Assembly: GCA_963747375.1 (NCBI GenBank)
Contig: CAVVFL010000016.1
Location: forward strand, 62,001-126,000
Source: Sva-07 sp963747375
Lineage (GTDB): Bacteria > Actinomycetota > Acidimicrobiia > Acidimicrobiales > Ilumatobacteraceae
Length of the DNA: 64,000 nucleotides
Reading direction: 5' to 3'
A model generated the notes under the pieces. It did no database searches and was not told the origin of the DNA. It saw only the letters and a list, made by a program, of their open reading frames with translations. The position numbers were made by a program, and so were the translations under genes. Shown piece after piece: positions 47,545-58,014 of the stretch (the first letter of the stretch is position 1; the number at the start of each line of letters is the position of its first letter).

Positions 47545-50500
47545 CTACCCGATTCGGGCGAGCGCAACGTCGATGCGTCCGCCGAGACCTGCGTATCCGT
47601 GTTCCACGGCGACTCGCGCGGCCTGCTCGAGAAGCGGGCGAGAGCGTTCGAGATCGTCCGCGTGCTGTCGCTCGATCAACATCTCGGCGTACAGGAGGTC
47701 GGCCTCGGCGGCATGGAACTTCGTGTGGGCACGATGACAGGCCTCGCGCGAGGCGTTCAATCGGGCCTCAGCTTCGTCGTAGCGCTGCAGGAGCGTGGCG
47801 AGCGCGCCCACGTACGAGTCGACCGGACCGGCGATCGTGACGCCGCCGGCGGTGGCGAACTGGCCTCCGAACGGGGCAAGGCGATCGTAGATCGGCTCGG
47901 CGAGGGCCGGGTCACCCACCGCGTGCGCGGTGATCGCCCACTCTGACATTCCATTCATCCAGGTGGTGTCGTCGCGAAGCACGCATCCCCGAGCGATGAA
48001 CGACTCGAGCAGTTGCCTCGCATCGTCGACACGGTCGGACGCGATGTAGGTGGTGGCGAGTACTCCGGGCAGGCTTTGGAGGCCGGGCGAATCGATCATC
48101 ATCTGTTCGATGATCGGAGTGAGTTCGCCCATGGTGCCGCGCTGGTAGCTGACGGCAGCCAGTTGCGCCCCGTAGAACGTGACAGCGTCCGGCTGGCCGG
48201 ATTCCAGCCCGAGCGTGAGCGCTTGGGTGGCGAGCGCTTCGGCTTCGTCGGTGTCGCCGGCGATCAACTTGCGTTTGGCGATGTGGAACGTGTACTCCCA
48301 GTTCAGGGCCGGCTGATCGAGTTGGGCTGCGAGTTCACCGACGATCGCATAGCAACGATCCATCTCGTCGACGTCGAAGGCTCGTGATGCGAGGGTCGCG
48401 CGCGAGACCGCAACGTTGAAGTGGAGCACGGGATCGCCGACGCGGGCTGCCAGGGTCAGCGCTCGCTCCGACCATGCCATCGACTGTTCGACCAGCCACG
48501 GGACCATCAGCGGGTACACCGTGTGGTTGAGCACCCGGACCGTGACTTCGTCGTCCGACAGTGCGTCCGCAGCGGCGACTGCCTCGTTGGCCACGCGGAG
48601 GCGGTCGTCGACCGAGTCGGTGAACGCCATCTCCGAGCAGAGCGTTCCGAGCAGCAGCGCCCGGTCGCGGGATTCGGCGGGGACGCGTTCGAGCGCCAGC
48701 TCGAGCAAGTCGACCTTCTCCTGGTCGACATCGCCGCTGGAGCTGTACCAGCCGCGGCTGTTCGCCAACACAGCGGTCACGAGCCGATCGTTGTCGTTGA
48801 TCGCTGCGGCACCTCGGGCCGCGCCGAGCAGCGTCTCGCGGAACGCCGGGTCGCCGGTCTGCTGTTGGGCAGTGCCGAGCCCGATCGCGATGTCGATCGC
48901 CAGCACTTCGTCGTGGGTCATCGAGCTCGCCGAGCCGCTCGTTCGCTTGTTCGAAATGGCGCCGAGCGTCCGACGGCGCCAGCGACTTCAACGCGGCATC
49001 CCCGGCGAGTCGGGCGTACTGAATGGCCTGCGGAGCGTCGGACGAACGTCCGGTCAGGCCCCAGTGGCGGGCGAGCTCGGTGACGCGGGCCCCGGAGCCC
49101 GACATCCCTTCGAGTGCGACAGCCACTGCTCGGTGGGTGGTGGCTTGACGGGTCCGACCGAGGTCCTGATAGAGCGCGTGCTGGATCAGGGCGTGCGAGA
49201 ACTGGTAGTTCCCGGGGCCGTCGGTGAGCTCGTTGACGAGCGACGTCGCCTGGGCTTCGTCGAGCACTTCGAGGAGATCGAACTCGGAGATGTTCGTGGA
49301 TGCGGCCAGCAGCTCGAGATCGAAGTCGCGTCCGATGACCGCGGCGACCGAGAGCGTTCGCGCGGCCGAGGCACCGAGTCGGCCGAGCCTGGCGCCGATG
49401 ACGACCCGAATGCTGTCGGGGAGGCTCAACTCCTCGATCTCGAGGCTGCTGAACCATCGACCGTTCTCGTCCTGCTCGATCGCCCCGGTTTCTGCGAGGT
49501 GGCTGAGCAGCTCGCGGACGAAGAAGGGGTTGCCGTCGGTCTCGGCATGAATCGCGTGGGCGAGATCGAGTCCGGCGACATCGAGTTCATAGCCGGCGGT
49601 CGCGGCCATGAACGCCAGCACGCCTTCGTTCGTGAAACCTCCCAACTCGATCTGGCTGACCGCAGGCTGGCGATGCAGCGCGGCCAACGTGTCGAGGAAT
49701 GGATGCGTCGTCGACAACTCGCTGTCGCGGAGCGTGCCGATGACCGTGACGCGGAGGTGCTGCTCCGCTGTGGCGAAGTGCCGGAGGAGCTGGAGACTCG
49801 CGGTATCCGCCCACTGCAGATCATCGAGTACCAGCACGATCGGGTGATCGTGCGACGCATCGGCGATGAGGCCGACAACCGCCGCGAAGAGGAGGAAGCG
49901 CTCGGATTCGGCATCGGTCGCTTTCCTCGGCGGGAGCTCCGGAACGCGCTGTGCGAGGGTCGGCACCAGGCTGATCAGCTCGGAGCCGTGCAGCGCGACG
50001 TGTTTGTCGAGCAGTTCCTCGGGAGCGTGTGCCACGTAGTGGCTGAGTGCTTCGGCGAACAGCTGATACGGCCGGGCGATGTCTTCCTCGCAGTGACCGA
50101 AGATCACATCGGCTCCGTTGTCGAATGCCCGACGAGCAGCCTCGGCGACGAGTGTCGTCTTGCCGAGACCGGCCTCTCCCGACACCACGACGATCTCCCG
50201 TTGGCCCGTGGTGCTCGCTCGGTTCACTGCCGCGGCGAGCGTGGCGAGTTCGTCGTCACGTCCGACGACGCCGACGCTCGGTCGCAATGCGACGCGCCCG
50301 GGAAGGGGAATCCCGATCGGCGTTCCGGCTTCATCTCGCGGCTCCCACTCGACGCGCAGCACGTCGACCTCGTACAGCAGGCCTTTGAGCGTTCGTGGTC
50401 CGAGCCGTGTCGTGGCGTGCCGGTTCCTCCGACCCGCCATGAGCCGTACGGCTTCGGCCATCAGGATCTCGCCCCGTTCGCACGCGGCGCAGAGTCGTGC

Positions 50501-50851
50501 GGCCTCGACGATCGGGTCACCGAAATAGTCGTCGTCCTCGCGGCTCACGTCGCCGCCGCTGACCCCGACGCGCAGGCCGACCGAATGCGTGTGTCGGCGG
50601 TTCTCCAGGTCGACTGCCTGCTGCATCTCGACGGCCGCCGAGACGCATCCCGAGGCGGAACCGAACACGGCCATGACGCCGTCGCCGAGGTTCTTGACCT
50701 CGGTGCCGCCGTGGTCGTCGATCACCGCGCGGAGTGTTTCGAAGTGCGAGCGTCGGATCGCGTCCGCCTCCTCGGGGGAGTGCACCATGGCCAGAGCGGT
50801 CGAGCCGACGATGTCGGTGAAGAGCACGGCGACGGTCTCGGGCTGTGTCAT
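47545..50851 (-). CDS. Class III adenylate/guanylate cyclase with AAA ATPase and TPR-like domains, one frameshift
   Basis: About 1100 residues. Residues 1-175: class III cyclase domain with metal Asp in VLFTDIVGSTA and EVKNLGDGVMAVF; the usual Asn of the transition-state motif is Glu in GDPIVEAARLC. Residues about 205-500: STAND/AAA ATPase with Walker A SGEAGLGKTTLVAEA and Walker B IVLVLDDLQWADTASL. The remaining 600 residues are TPR-like helices. One extra base near 48922 divides the TPR part. Start ATG 50851, seven bases after the DyP peroxidase stop. Likely a signal-transduction protein making cAMP or cGMP in response to its operon partners. Confidence 0.88.
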
Positions 50852-50858
50852 GGTCTGC

Positions 50859-52292
50859 CTACTGTTCGTTGCCACCGAGGTGGCGCAGTGCTGGGATGCT
50901 CGGGAGGAAGAAGTACTCACCACCGCGAGTGTGGACGAATCGGGGAAAGCCGCGCAGCGTGATCGAGGAACTCCCGACCGGCAGCGTGAACGAGCTGAAC
51001 TGCGGGTCGTTGTTGCCGACCACGGCATCGTTGGTGCCCGTCAGCCGGGGATCCTGGAGACCGAGGTTCATCCAGTCGTACTGGAGGGCCTCGAACTGGA
51101 CGATCAGGCTCGCACAGATGAACTGGCCGAGGAGACCGCGCTCCTCGCCGTCGGGACGGGCCGGATCGAACGCCGCTCCGTAGGGAATGCCCCGTCGGAT
51201 GATGCGACGCGCGTGGTTCGTCTTGCGCTGCACGATCTGGGCATCGCGCGGATTGCATCGGCGCATGTGGCTGCCGATCGGACACGTGGTGCCGTCGGGA
51301 TCCTCGGCATAGCCGTAGTCGTTGATCCGCTCGACACCCACCGGCGGATCGGGCGTCGGGGTCGTGGGCGACAGCATCAGCGGGACGCCGTTGCGCCAGC
51401 GCCCCAGGACCTTCGCGGCGACGAGTTCGCGCATCGCCTCGTGTCGCGTCACGGGCGGGTCCCATTGCGCCTCGACGCCCGGCGGCAGCACCTCGTCGGC
51501 GAGCGGGCTCGCCAGAATGGTGTCGGCCGACTCGCTCAGGAACGATTCGAACTCTTCGACGCGTTGTTCGAGCACCCGAAACGCGTTGAAGCTTCCGTCC
51601 AGTCCGAGGACGGCGGGCTGCGGCACCTCCCAGTGGAGGTTCTCCACCGGGGTCTTGTACCCGAGCAGCGCCGCCCCGATCTCCGCGAGCGGCTGGCGGT
51701 CCGGCCTGTCCTCGGGGTCACGGATGTTGCGGAAATGTGGCTGCGAGATGCTGTCCTTGTAGCCGAAGTGGACGACTCCGTCCGGGAATCCGGCGCCGTC
51801 GAGACGGGCGAGCTCGACGAACGCTCGACCGGAGCCTGCGGCGAGCACCCGATCGGCGATGGTGTCGCGGTCGGCGGTCTCGTCTGCGTGAACGGTGACC
51901 ATCAGGTGCACCTTCGACGGATCCCGCCACTCGGGCTTCCAGGTCGTGGGGTCACTTGGGCCGGTGTCGCCCAACTTGCGCGAGCGTGAGGCCATCCCGT
52001 CTGCGAACTCGTGTGGGAAACTGTCGAGCGACTTCTGCGAAACGCCCAGCGCGGCGAGGCCGTGGTACGAGATGCCGACGTTGACGCATGCCGTCGGCGG
52101 GTCGTCGCCCCACTCGGCCAGGGTGATCTGAGGCGCCAGCGCCTCGTCGCCGCTCGTCGCGTCGAGCAGCCAACGCCTGGCAGCTGCTCGATCCCCGACG
52201 CGCAGCACGAGGTGGCGCACGAGCTGCTTGCGGTAGCCGCGCAGGATGTTCCCCTGGATCTGCGACAGGTCGGGTTCCCTGTCCGGAGTCAC
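50859..52292 (-). CDS. Dye-decolorizing (DyP-type) heme peroxidase
   Basis: Heme peroxidase of 477 residues. Distal Asp region GVVHFGYKDSISQPHF, the HMRRCNPRDAQI stretch, and NHARRIIRRGIPYG (proximal region) are the DyP signatures of the larger class. No Tat or Sec signal and no encapsulin gene, so probably cytosolic. Start GTG 52292 has GGGGAG six bases upstream and overlaps the preceding stop as GTGA. Third gene of a four-gene operon with a catalase-like protein and a cyclase. Confidence 0.92.
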   Translation of the reverse strand: MTPDREPDLSQIQGNILRGYRKQLVRHLVLRVGDRAAARRWLLDATSGDEALAPQITLAEWGDDPPTACVNVGISYHGLAALGVSQKSLDSFPHEFADGMASRSRKLGDTGPSDPTTWKPEWRDPSKVHLMVTVHADETADRDTIADRVLAAGSGRAFVELARLDGAGFPDGVVHFGYKDSISQPHFRNIRDPEDRPDRQPLAEIGAALLGYKTPVENLHWEVPQPAVLGLDGSFNAFRVLEQRVEEFESFLSESADTILASPLADEVLPPGVEAQWDPPVTRHEAMRELVAAKVLGRWRNGVPLMLSPTTPTPDPPVGVERINDYGYAEDPDGTTCPIGSHMRRCNPRDAQIVQRKTNHARRIIRRGIPYGAAFDPARPDGEERGLLGQFICASLIVQFEALQYDWMNLGLQDPRLTGTNDAVVGNNDPQFSSFTLPVGSSSITLRGFPRFVHTRGGEYFFLPSIPALRHLGGNEQ

Positions 52293-52918
52293 CAGCCGCT
52301 CCCCGTTGCCATGCGGATCTGTGCCGCCGACAGGCCCGGGTAGTTGCTGAACCGTCCGATCTGGATGTTCGCGTTCTGGTCGAGGAGGAGCACGAGGTCG
52401 CGGGAGAGATTCTTGATGTGGGGTTCGTCGGGGAACAGCATGGTGAGATCGCCGGGGATCTGAACCGAGTCGTGGCGCCCGATCCAGTCGATGAAGTCCT
52501 GAGGTGCGGTCTCGCACGGATGCGGCGGTGGGTCCACCACGATCTTCATCAGGGCGTCGAAGACCGATCCGAACACGGAGATGAAGTCACGGATGTAGGC
52601 CTCGAAATCGCCGTCGTACACGGAGAACATGCACAGGTTGCCGCCGACGAGATCGAAGCGCGCCTGGTGCACGGTGCCGACGTTGCTGAGCCCTGTGAAC
52701 ACCTCGTCGATCGAGGCGGCCACCGCCTGCACGGCAGCTGCTCGTCCCACCGCGGTCTGGTCGGCGAGCGGCATCACCAGGTTCATGTGGCGTTGCAGAT
52801 TGTCGGCGGGGGCCGTCAGGAACGGCGGCCGCGGTGTGGTCACCGGTGACGCTCGACGCCAGAAGCTGATCAGGATCCGTTCGAGCAGGATCTCGCCTCG
52901 TTGTCGTAGACCGGTCAT
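52289..52918 (-). CDS. Unknown protein between two heme peroxidase genes
   Basis: Protein of 209 residues, no signal peptide or membrane helix. The stretches GTVHQARFDLVGGNLCMFSV, YDGDFEAYIRDFISVFGSVF and RFSNYPGLSAAQI suggest a ferredoxin-like alpha/beta domain like that of DyP and heme-dependent ABM-type proteins, but the family is not recognised with certainty. Start ATG 52918 overlaps the catalase-like stop (ATGA) and its stop overlaps the DyP start (GTGA), so it is tightly coupled to both. Confidence 0.75.
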   Translation of the reverse strand: MTGLRQRGEILLERILISFWRRASPVTTPRPPFLTAPADNLQRHMNLVMPLADQTAVGRAAAVQAVAASIDEVFTGLSNVGTVHQARFDLVGGNLCMFSVYDGDFEAYIRDFISVFGSVFDALMKIVVDPPPHPCETAPQDFIDWIGRHDSVQIPGDLTMLFPDEPHIKNLSRDLVLLLDQNANIQIGRFSNYPGLSAAQIRMATGSGW

Positions 52919-53943
52919 GCGTCGCCTTTCATCACGGGGCACCCGTGTCCACCGCGCTTCGTGCACGAGAACGCGTACGTCCAGCCGCGAGCAGCGAGGA
53001 TGGGATCGTCGGAACATTCGAATCCGGGCACCACACGCGTCGGATTGAAGCTGAGCTTCTCGGTCTCGGCGCTGTCGATCAGGCCCGTCAGGGTCAACTC
53101 CCCCAAGACGATGCGTGGCCGCGTGGTGTCCCACAGCACCGTCGGATCGTCGAGGTCGTCGCCCTGCTGAGCGAGCACCATTCGCAGGACGAACCGTGTC
53201 GGGGTGCGAGCGATGCGGCGGCCGAGTTCGGCGCGCAGGTAGTTGTCGGGGAGTTCGCTGTTGTTCTCCGGCCGCCCTCCCGCAACCGGTTCCCACGTGA
53301 ACCGGGCGTAGCGAACGACGCCCTCGGAATCGGTGAGCTTGAACGTGTGGAGCGCGTGATAGGTGGCCCTGGCGAAACTGGTCGGCGTCGGGAGCATCGT
53401 CGCGGCGACGAATCCGGGTCGTGCCGATTTGACGCGATCGACATAGCGAACCACTCCTGCCTCACCGCTCGTCGTCTGCCCGGGGTCCAGATCCGGATCG
53501 GGTTGGTGGAGTTGCAGCTTTGCGATCAGCTTGGCCAGCCACGACGGCGAGTGCGCCCGCTTCGGAACACCATCCTGTGCGAAGTGGAGGAAATCGCGAG
53601 GGTCCTTGGCGAAGAACACGGGAAGCGTGATCATGATCAGGTCGGCGTCGATGTCGTTCGCGAAGTGGAACTTGACCGACATTCCTCGCACGTCGAGGTC
53701 GTGGTCGCGTTCGACTCGTGAGCCCGAGCCATTGGAGTATCGAACGGTGACCGGCACACGGCCACCGGCGAAATGTGGCGCCGCCGAGTAGGCGCCGGCC
53801 ACCGTGGACGGCGCGAAGAACCCGATCGCGCCGATGCCGATGGCGTGGACCGGTCGGGTTCCCGGAAGGTTGTCCGGGTAGTCGGACAGGAGGGCGTTGT
53901 AGAGCGCCTCTGCGGAAACTTCGTCTGTGTCGGCGACTGCCAC
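52915..53943 (-). CDS. Catalase-related heme protein (SrpA-like)
   Basis: Heme protein of 342 residues of the small catalase-like family: RPVHAIGIGAIGFFAPSTVA, HFAGGRVPVTVRYSNGSGSR and VRGMSVKFHF correspond to the catalase heme pocket, with the distal His in VHAIG. Such proteins are peroxidases or hydroperoxide isomerases rather than true catalases. The C-terminus is Cys-rich (FECSDDP, FSCTKRGGHGCP). Start GTG 53943 is chosen for GGGGGAG five bases upstream; earlier in-frame starts lack this. First gene of the operon. Confidence 0.88.
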   Translation of the reverse strand: MAVADTDEVSAEALYNALLSDYPDNLPGTRPVHAIGIGAIGFFAPSTVAGAYSAAPHFAGGRVPVTVRYSNGSGSRVERDHDLDVRGMSVKFHFANDIDADLIMITLPVFFAKDPRDFLHFAQDGVPKRAHSPSWLAKLIAKLQLHQPDPDLDPGQTTSGEAGVVRYVDRVKSARPGFVAATMLPTPTSFARATYHALHTFKLTDSEGVVRYARFTWEPVAGGRPENNSELPDNYLRAELGRRIARTPTRFVLRMVLAQQGDDLDDPTVLWDTTRPRIVLGELTLTGLIDSAETEKLSFNPTRVVPGFECSDDPILAARGWTYAFSCTKRGGHGCPVMKGDA

Positions 53944-54042
53944 GATCACTCCCCCTGTTGTCGTGCCTGCGGACATTAGTGCAACGACGGGGCGGCCCGA
54001 ATGTGACATGTGTGCCGGTCGGAACGTCTGAGGACGCGCAGG

Positions 54043-54778
54043 TCAGAGCATCTTGATGCACATTGCAGCGGCCGACGCTCCCAACATCGCGATGATCGCC
54101 AGGTCGAAACCGCGACCCGAGAAGGAGTTGCGCAGACGGGTGCCGATGGGGATCGACACCAAGACCGGGATGCAGGCGAGCAGGGTCGCCTGGACGCGAC
54201 CGGCGAGTTCCCCCGTGCTGACGAGGACGACGAGTTGCGTGAGGCCGGTGATGAAGAACAGCGACGTCACCGACAGGATGTGCGCGCTGCGCGGGAGCCG
54301 GTAGCTGTGGATCCACGACCCGACGATCGGCCCGGAGATTCCGACGGCGCCCTGGAAGACTCCGGCGACACCGCCGACCAACGGTGCGAGGCGCTTCGAA
54401 CGAGCGGGGCTCGTGCGGAGGTCGGGGTGGGCGAAGAACAGCACGATGTAGCCGACGATCGCCACGATCACCGCAACGATCGAGCGGCGTCTCGGGAATG
54501 TTGACGAGCAGCAACGTCCCCGCGATCGCCCCGATCACCCCGACGCTCGCGAGCGTCGGAAGGTCACGGGTCTGCGGGTAGCTGTGGCGTTCCTTGGCTG
54601 CCAGCGTGGCGTTGGCGAGCACGTTCGGAAAGGCGATCACCACGATCGCCGTGTCGACGTCGACGAACAGCGACGCGATCGGGATGGCGATCAGGGGCAG
54701 GCCCATCCCGGTGACCGCCTTGGCGATTGCCCCGATGACGACGGCGACGAGAACGACGAGGAGTTCGCCGCCGGTCAC
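54043..54778 (-). CDS. TauE/SafE-family sulfite exporter-like membrane protein, one frameshift
   Basis: About 244 residues with seven to eight helices. Family repeats GAIAKAVTGMGLPLIAIPI and GGVAGVFQGAVGISGPIVGS are clear. Transports sulfite or organosulfonates in characterised members. One extra base near 54485. Start GTG 54778, 13 bases after the sulfurtransferase stop, so co-transcribed with it, which fits a sulfur-compound role. Confidence 0.87.
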
Positions 54779-54791
54779 CGGCGCGGGTCCG

Positions 54792-55643
54792 TCATGGCGT
54801 CGGACCGGTGGCGACCGCACGGTCGGGGTCGGCCGACCATGCCGACCACGATCCGACGAACACTCGCGGGCGGCCGAGTCCGAGGTGCTCCATCACCAGC
54901 GCGTTGTGGCAGGCGGTGACGCCCGAGCCGCAGTACACGATCGGGTCGTCGTCGGCCGCAGCGACGGCGAACCGCTCGGTGAGTTCCGCCGGCTCACGAA
55001 ATCGCGACGCCGCGTCGAGATTGTCGATGTAGAGGAGATTGATCGCGCCGGGGATGTGGCCGGCAACGGCATCGATCGGCTCGACCTCGCCGGCGTAGCG
55101 GGCCGGATCGCGACTGTCGATCACGATGCCGCCCGCGCTGATGTGCAGGGCGACGGCGTCGGCGTCGGCCACCGCATCGGACGGCCACGGATGCACGCCT
55201 CGATCGATCGGCTCGACGCCGACGGGCCCGCTCTCGAGGTCGCCGTCCCACCCACCGAGACCACCGTCGAGGAGTGCGGCCGGTTGTCCGAGCACCCGCA
55301 GCATCCAGACGAGTCGTCCGGCGAGTCCGCCGCCGCCTCGACGATCGTACGCGACGACGATCGCCTCGTCGCCGATGCCGAGCGATCCGAGATCGTGCGC
55401 GAAGTCTTCCGGCGTGGGGAGCGGGTGGCGCCCCCCGGTCGGTGACGGGGGCCCGGCCAGCACGGTGTCGAGCGACACGTACCGGGCACCGGGAATGTGC
55501 CGATCCCGGTGCTTCGCCTCGGGGTCGGCATCGGCCATCGACGAACCGACCTCGCAGACGACGACGTCGGCACGGTGATCGGCCAGCCAGTCGGCACTCA
55601 CGATCGGGGGCAGCGACTCGGCAGTTCCGGGCGTCAGCGACAT
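54792..55643 (-). CDS. Thiosulfate/3-mercaptopyruvate sulfurtransferase (tandem rhodanese)
   Basis: Protein of 283 residues with two rhodanese domains; only the C-terminal one carries the active Cys, in VYCGSGVTACHN, as in known enzymes. N-terminal HRDRHIPGARYVSLDTVL and C-terminal AGHIPGAINL. CGSGVT favours mercaptopyruvate over thiosulfate. ATG 55643 is six bases after CAGAGT (55655-55650). First gene of a pair with a TauE/SafE exporter. Confidence 0.92.
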   Translation of the reverse strand: MSLTPGTAESLPPIVSADWLADHRADVVVCEVGSSMADADPEAKHRDRHIPGARYVSLDTVLAGPPSPTGGRHPLPTPEDFAHDLGSLGIGDEAIVVAYDRRGGGGLAGRLVWMLRVLGQPAALLDGGLGGWDGDLESGPVGVEPIDRGVHPWPSDAVADADAVALHISAGGIVIDSRDPARYAGEVEPIDAVAGHIPGAINLLYIDNLDAASRFREPAELTERFAVAAADDDPIVYCGSGVTACHNALVMEHLGLGRPRVFVGSWSAWSADPDRAVATGPTP

Positions 55644-55714
55644 GTGTTCACTCTGCCACGCCGCCGCGGTCTGTCGGCGGGATCCGGCGGTGGGTCGTGT
55701 GCAACGATGACCGG

Positions 55715-56707
55715 ATGAGCGACACCTTCACGGCACTCGTCCTTCGCGAGACCGACGACGGACCCGTCGGTGCACTCGAACAACTCACCGACGGTGACCT
55801 TCCCGACGGCGACGTCACGATCGACGTCGACTATTCGTCGCTCAACTACAAGGACGGCATGGCGCTGGCCGGCAAGGGCCGCATCGTGCGCAGCTTCCCG
55901 ATGGTGCCGGGGATCGACCTCACGGGAACGGTCGTGGCGAGCGACTCGCCGGACTTCGCCGTCGGTGACGCAGTCATCTCGACGGGCTGGGGTGTCGGCG
56001 AGCGGTTCTGGGGCGGTTACACGCAGCGTCAGCGCGTGCGATCGGAGTGGCTCGTGAAGCGTCCCGAGGCCATGAGCGCCCTGACGGCGATGTCGATCGG
56101 CACGGCCGGCCTGACGGCGATGCTCTGCGTGATGGCCATCGAAGACGCCGACGTGCTGCCCACCGACGGCCCCGCGATCGTCACGGGCGCGGCCGGTGGC
56201 GTGGGGTCGGTCGCCGTGGCGTTGCTCGCCGGGCTCGGCTTCGAGGTCACCGCCGTGACCGGTCGCCCGCAAACCCAGGACTACCTCAGCGGGCTCGGAG
56301 CGACGGCGTTCCTGACGCGCGACGAGATGACCGAGGCGGCGCGCCCACTCGAATCCGAGCAGTGGGCCGCCGCTGTCGACACCGTCGGCTCGATGATGCT
56401 CGCCAAGGTGCTGGCCCAGATGAAGTACGGCGGCGTCGTCGCTGCGTGTGGACTCGCGGGCGGCACCGACCTGCCGACGACCGTGATGCCGTTCATCCTG
56501 CGAAACGTCAGGCTCCAGGGGATCGACTCCGTGACGACACCCACACCCGTGCGCGATCAGGCCTGGGCGCGACTCGGGCACGATCTGCCGGCGACGATGA
56601 TCGACTCGATGACCGAGATCGTCCCGCTCAGCCAGTTGCTCGAACGCGGCCCGTCCATCCTCGACGGCCAGGTTCGCGGTCGCTGGGTCGTCGACCCGAG
56701 CGCCTGA
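55715..56707 (+). CDS. YhdH/AcuI-type NADPH:acryloyl-CoA (quinone) oxidoreductase
   Basis: Zinc-free medium-chain reductase of 330 residues. YSSLNYKDGMALAGKG, MVPGIDLTGTV, TGWGVGERFWGGY and VTGAAGGVGSVAVALLAGLG are the YhdH/AcuI subgroup hallmarks. AcuI reduces toxic acryloyl-CoA, for example after DMSP use in marine bacteria; other alkenals are possible. ATG 55715 is six bases after AACGAT (55703-55708). Convergent with the next gene, four bases apart. Confidence 0.9.
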   Translation: MSDTFTALVLRETDDGPVGALEQLTDGDLPDGDVTIDVDYSSLNYKDGMALAGKGRIVRSFPMVPGIDLTGTVVASDSPDFAVGDAVISTGWGVGERFWGGYTQRQRVRSEWLVKRPEAMSALTAMSIGTAGLTAMLCVMAIEDADVLPTDGPAIVTGAAGGVGSVAVALLAGLGFEVTAVTGRPQTQDYLSGLGATAFLTRDEMTEAARPLESEQWAAAVDTVGSMMLAKVLAQMKYGGVVAACGLAGGTDLPTTVMPFILRNVRLQGIDSVTTPTPVRDQAWARLGHDLPATMIDSMTEIVPLSQLLERGPSILDGQVRGRWVVDPSA

Positions 56708-56711
56708 CCTC

Positions 56712-57949
56712 TCAGACGGGGGCGCGGTCCTTGTAGTCGGCCCATTCCCATTCGCTGCCGTACTCGTCGAGCAGGTCGAGGAACGGCATCGGGGGGAGCG
56801 CTTCGGGGCCGACCACGCCGGGGCGATGCCAGAGGCCCTTGGCGATCAGTTCGATGGCGACGGCGGGCATGACGGCGGTCTGCCACACGACCGCCTGGTG
56901 GCCGAACTCGCGCATCGACCAGGCGTTGTCGACGACGTGGTAGACGTACACCTCTCGGGGCTGGCCGTCCTTGCCGAGGCCGGTGACCCAGGTGCCGGCG
57001 CACGTGCGCCCGGTCATCACGTCGCCGAGAGTCGCAGGATCGGGCAGGGTTGCGGCGACGAGATCGCGTGGCGACACCTTGACACCCTTGACGTCGACCG
57101 CAGTGGTCGAGTGGAGGTCGAGTTTGCGCAACGTCTTGAGGATGTCGATGAACTCCTCGCCGAGGCCGTACTTGAACGTCACGCGCTGCGTGTCGATCCA
57201 CCGGGGCATGAGGATGACTTCCTCGTGTTCGACGTTGACGCACTGCAGCGGGCCGATGCCTTCGGGGAACGTGAACGTCTCGGGCTCGGAGAACGGCTCG
57301 GTCGTGAACCAGCCCCGCTCGCGCTCGTAGATCACCGGTGGATTGAGGCACTCCTCGATGGTCGTCCAGATCGAGAAGGTCGGTGCGAAGTCGTAGCCGT
57401 CGACCACGAGGTCGGCGCCGTCACGCACACCGATCTCGTGGATCTCGCTGAACAGTTCGTCGGCGGCATAACGGGCGGCCACATCGGAGAAGCCGGGCTC
57501 GACGCCCATCCCGCACAGCGCCATCATGCCCGCGGCTCTTCCATGTCGGTGACTCGGCGAACTGGCCGTCGCCGAGGCGGATGCCGGTCTTCTCGTACGG
57601 CTTGGTTGCGTGGGGAACCGACAGGTTCATCGCCATGTCGACGTAGTTGCACCCGGCGGCGAAGGCGCCCTCGAAGATCGGCGGGTTGAACCGGGGGTCG
57701 CAGGCGTTGAGCACGACGTCGGCCTGCATGGAGCGCGCCATGTCGGCGACCGAGACTTCCGACGACGCATCGATGTGGGCGGCCACGATCCGCTGCGCCG
57801 TCGTCGTTGTCGCTCGCGGTGTCGACAGCGGCCTCGGCCTTGGCGACATCGATGTCGGCAACCGTGATGTGGGTGTAGGCCTCCCGCTTCGAGGCGATCG
57901 CCACGAACGCCGAACCCACGCCACCTGCTCCGACCACGAGTACTCGCAT
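56712..57949 (-). CDS. Saccharopine dehydrogenase-family oxidoreductase, two frameshifts
   Basis: NAD(P) enzyme of about 411 residues. N-terminal MRVLVVGAGGVGSAFVAIAS, middle DVVLNACDPRFNPPIFEGA and CNYVDMAMN, then GMGVEPGFSDVAARYA, all typical of saccharopine/carboxynorspermidine/lysine dehydrogenase-like proteins. Extra bases near 57800 and 57540. ATG 57949 is seven bases after TACATT (57962-57957). Divergent from an FAD amine oxidase and class III aminotransferase, which suggests a role in amine or lysine metabolism. Confidence 0.87.
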
Positions 57950-58014
57950 GGGCGGCAATGTACTGCTCCGGCGGGCCGGCGCAGGTCGTGCGCGTCGTCG
58001 GTACGCTCGCCGCG

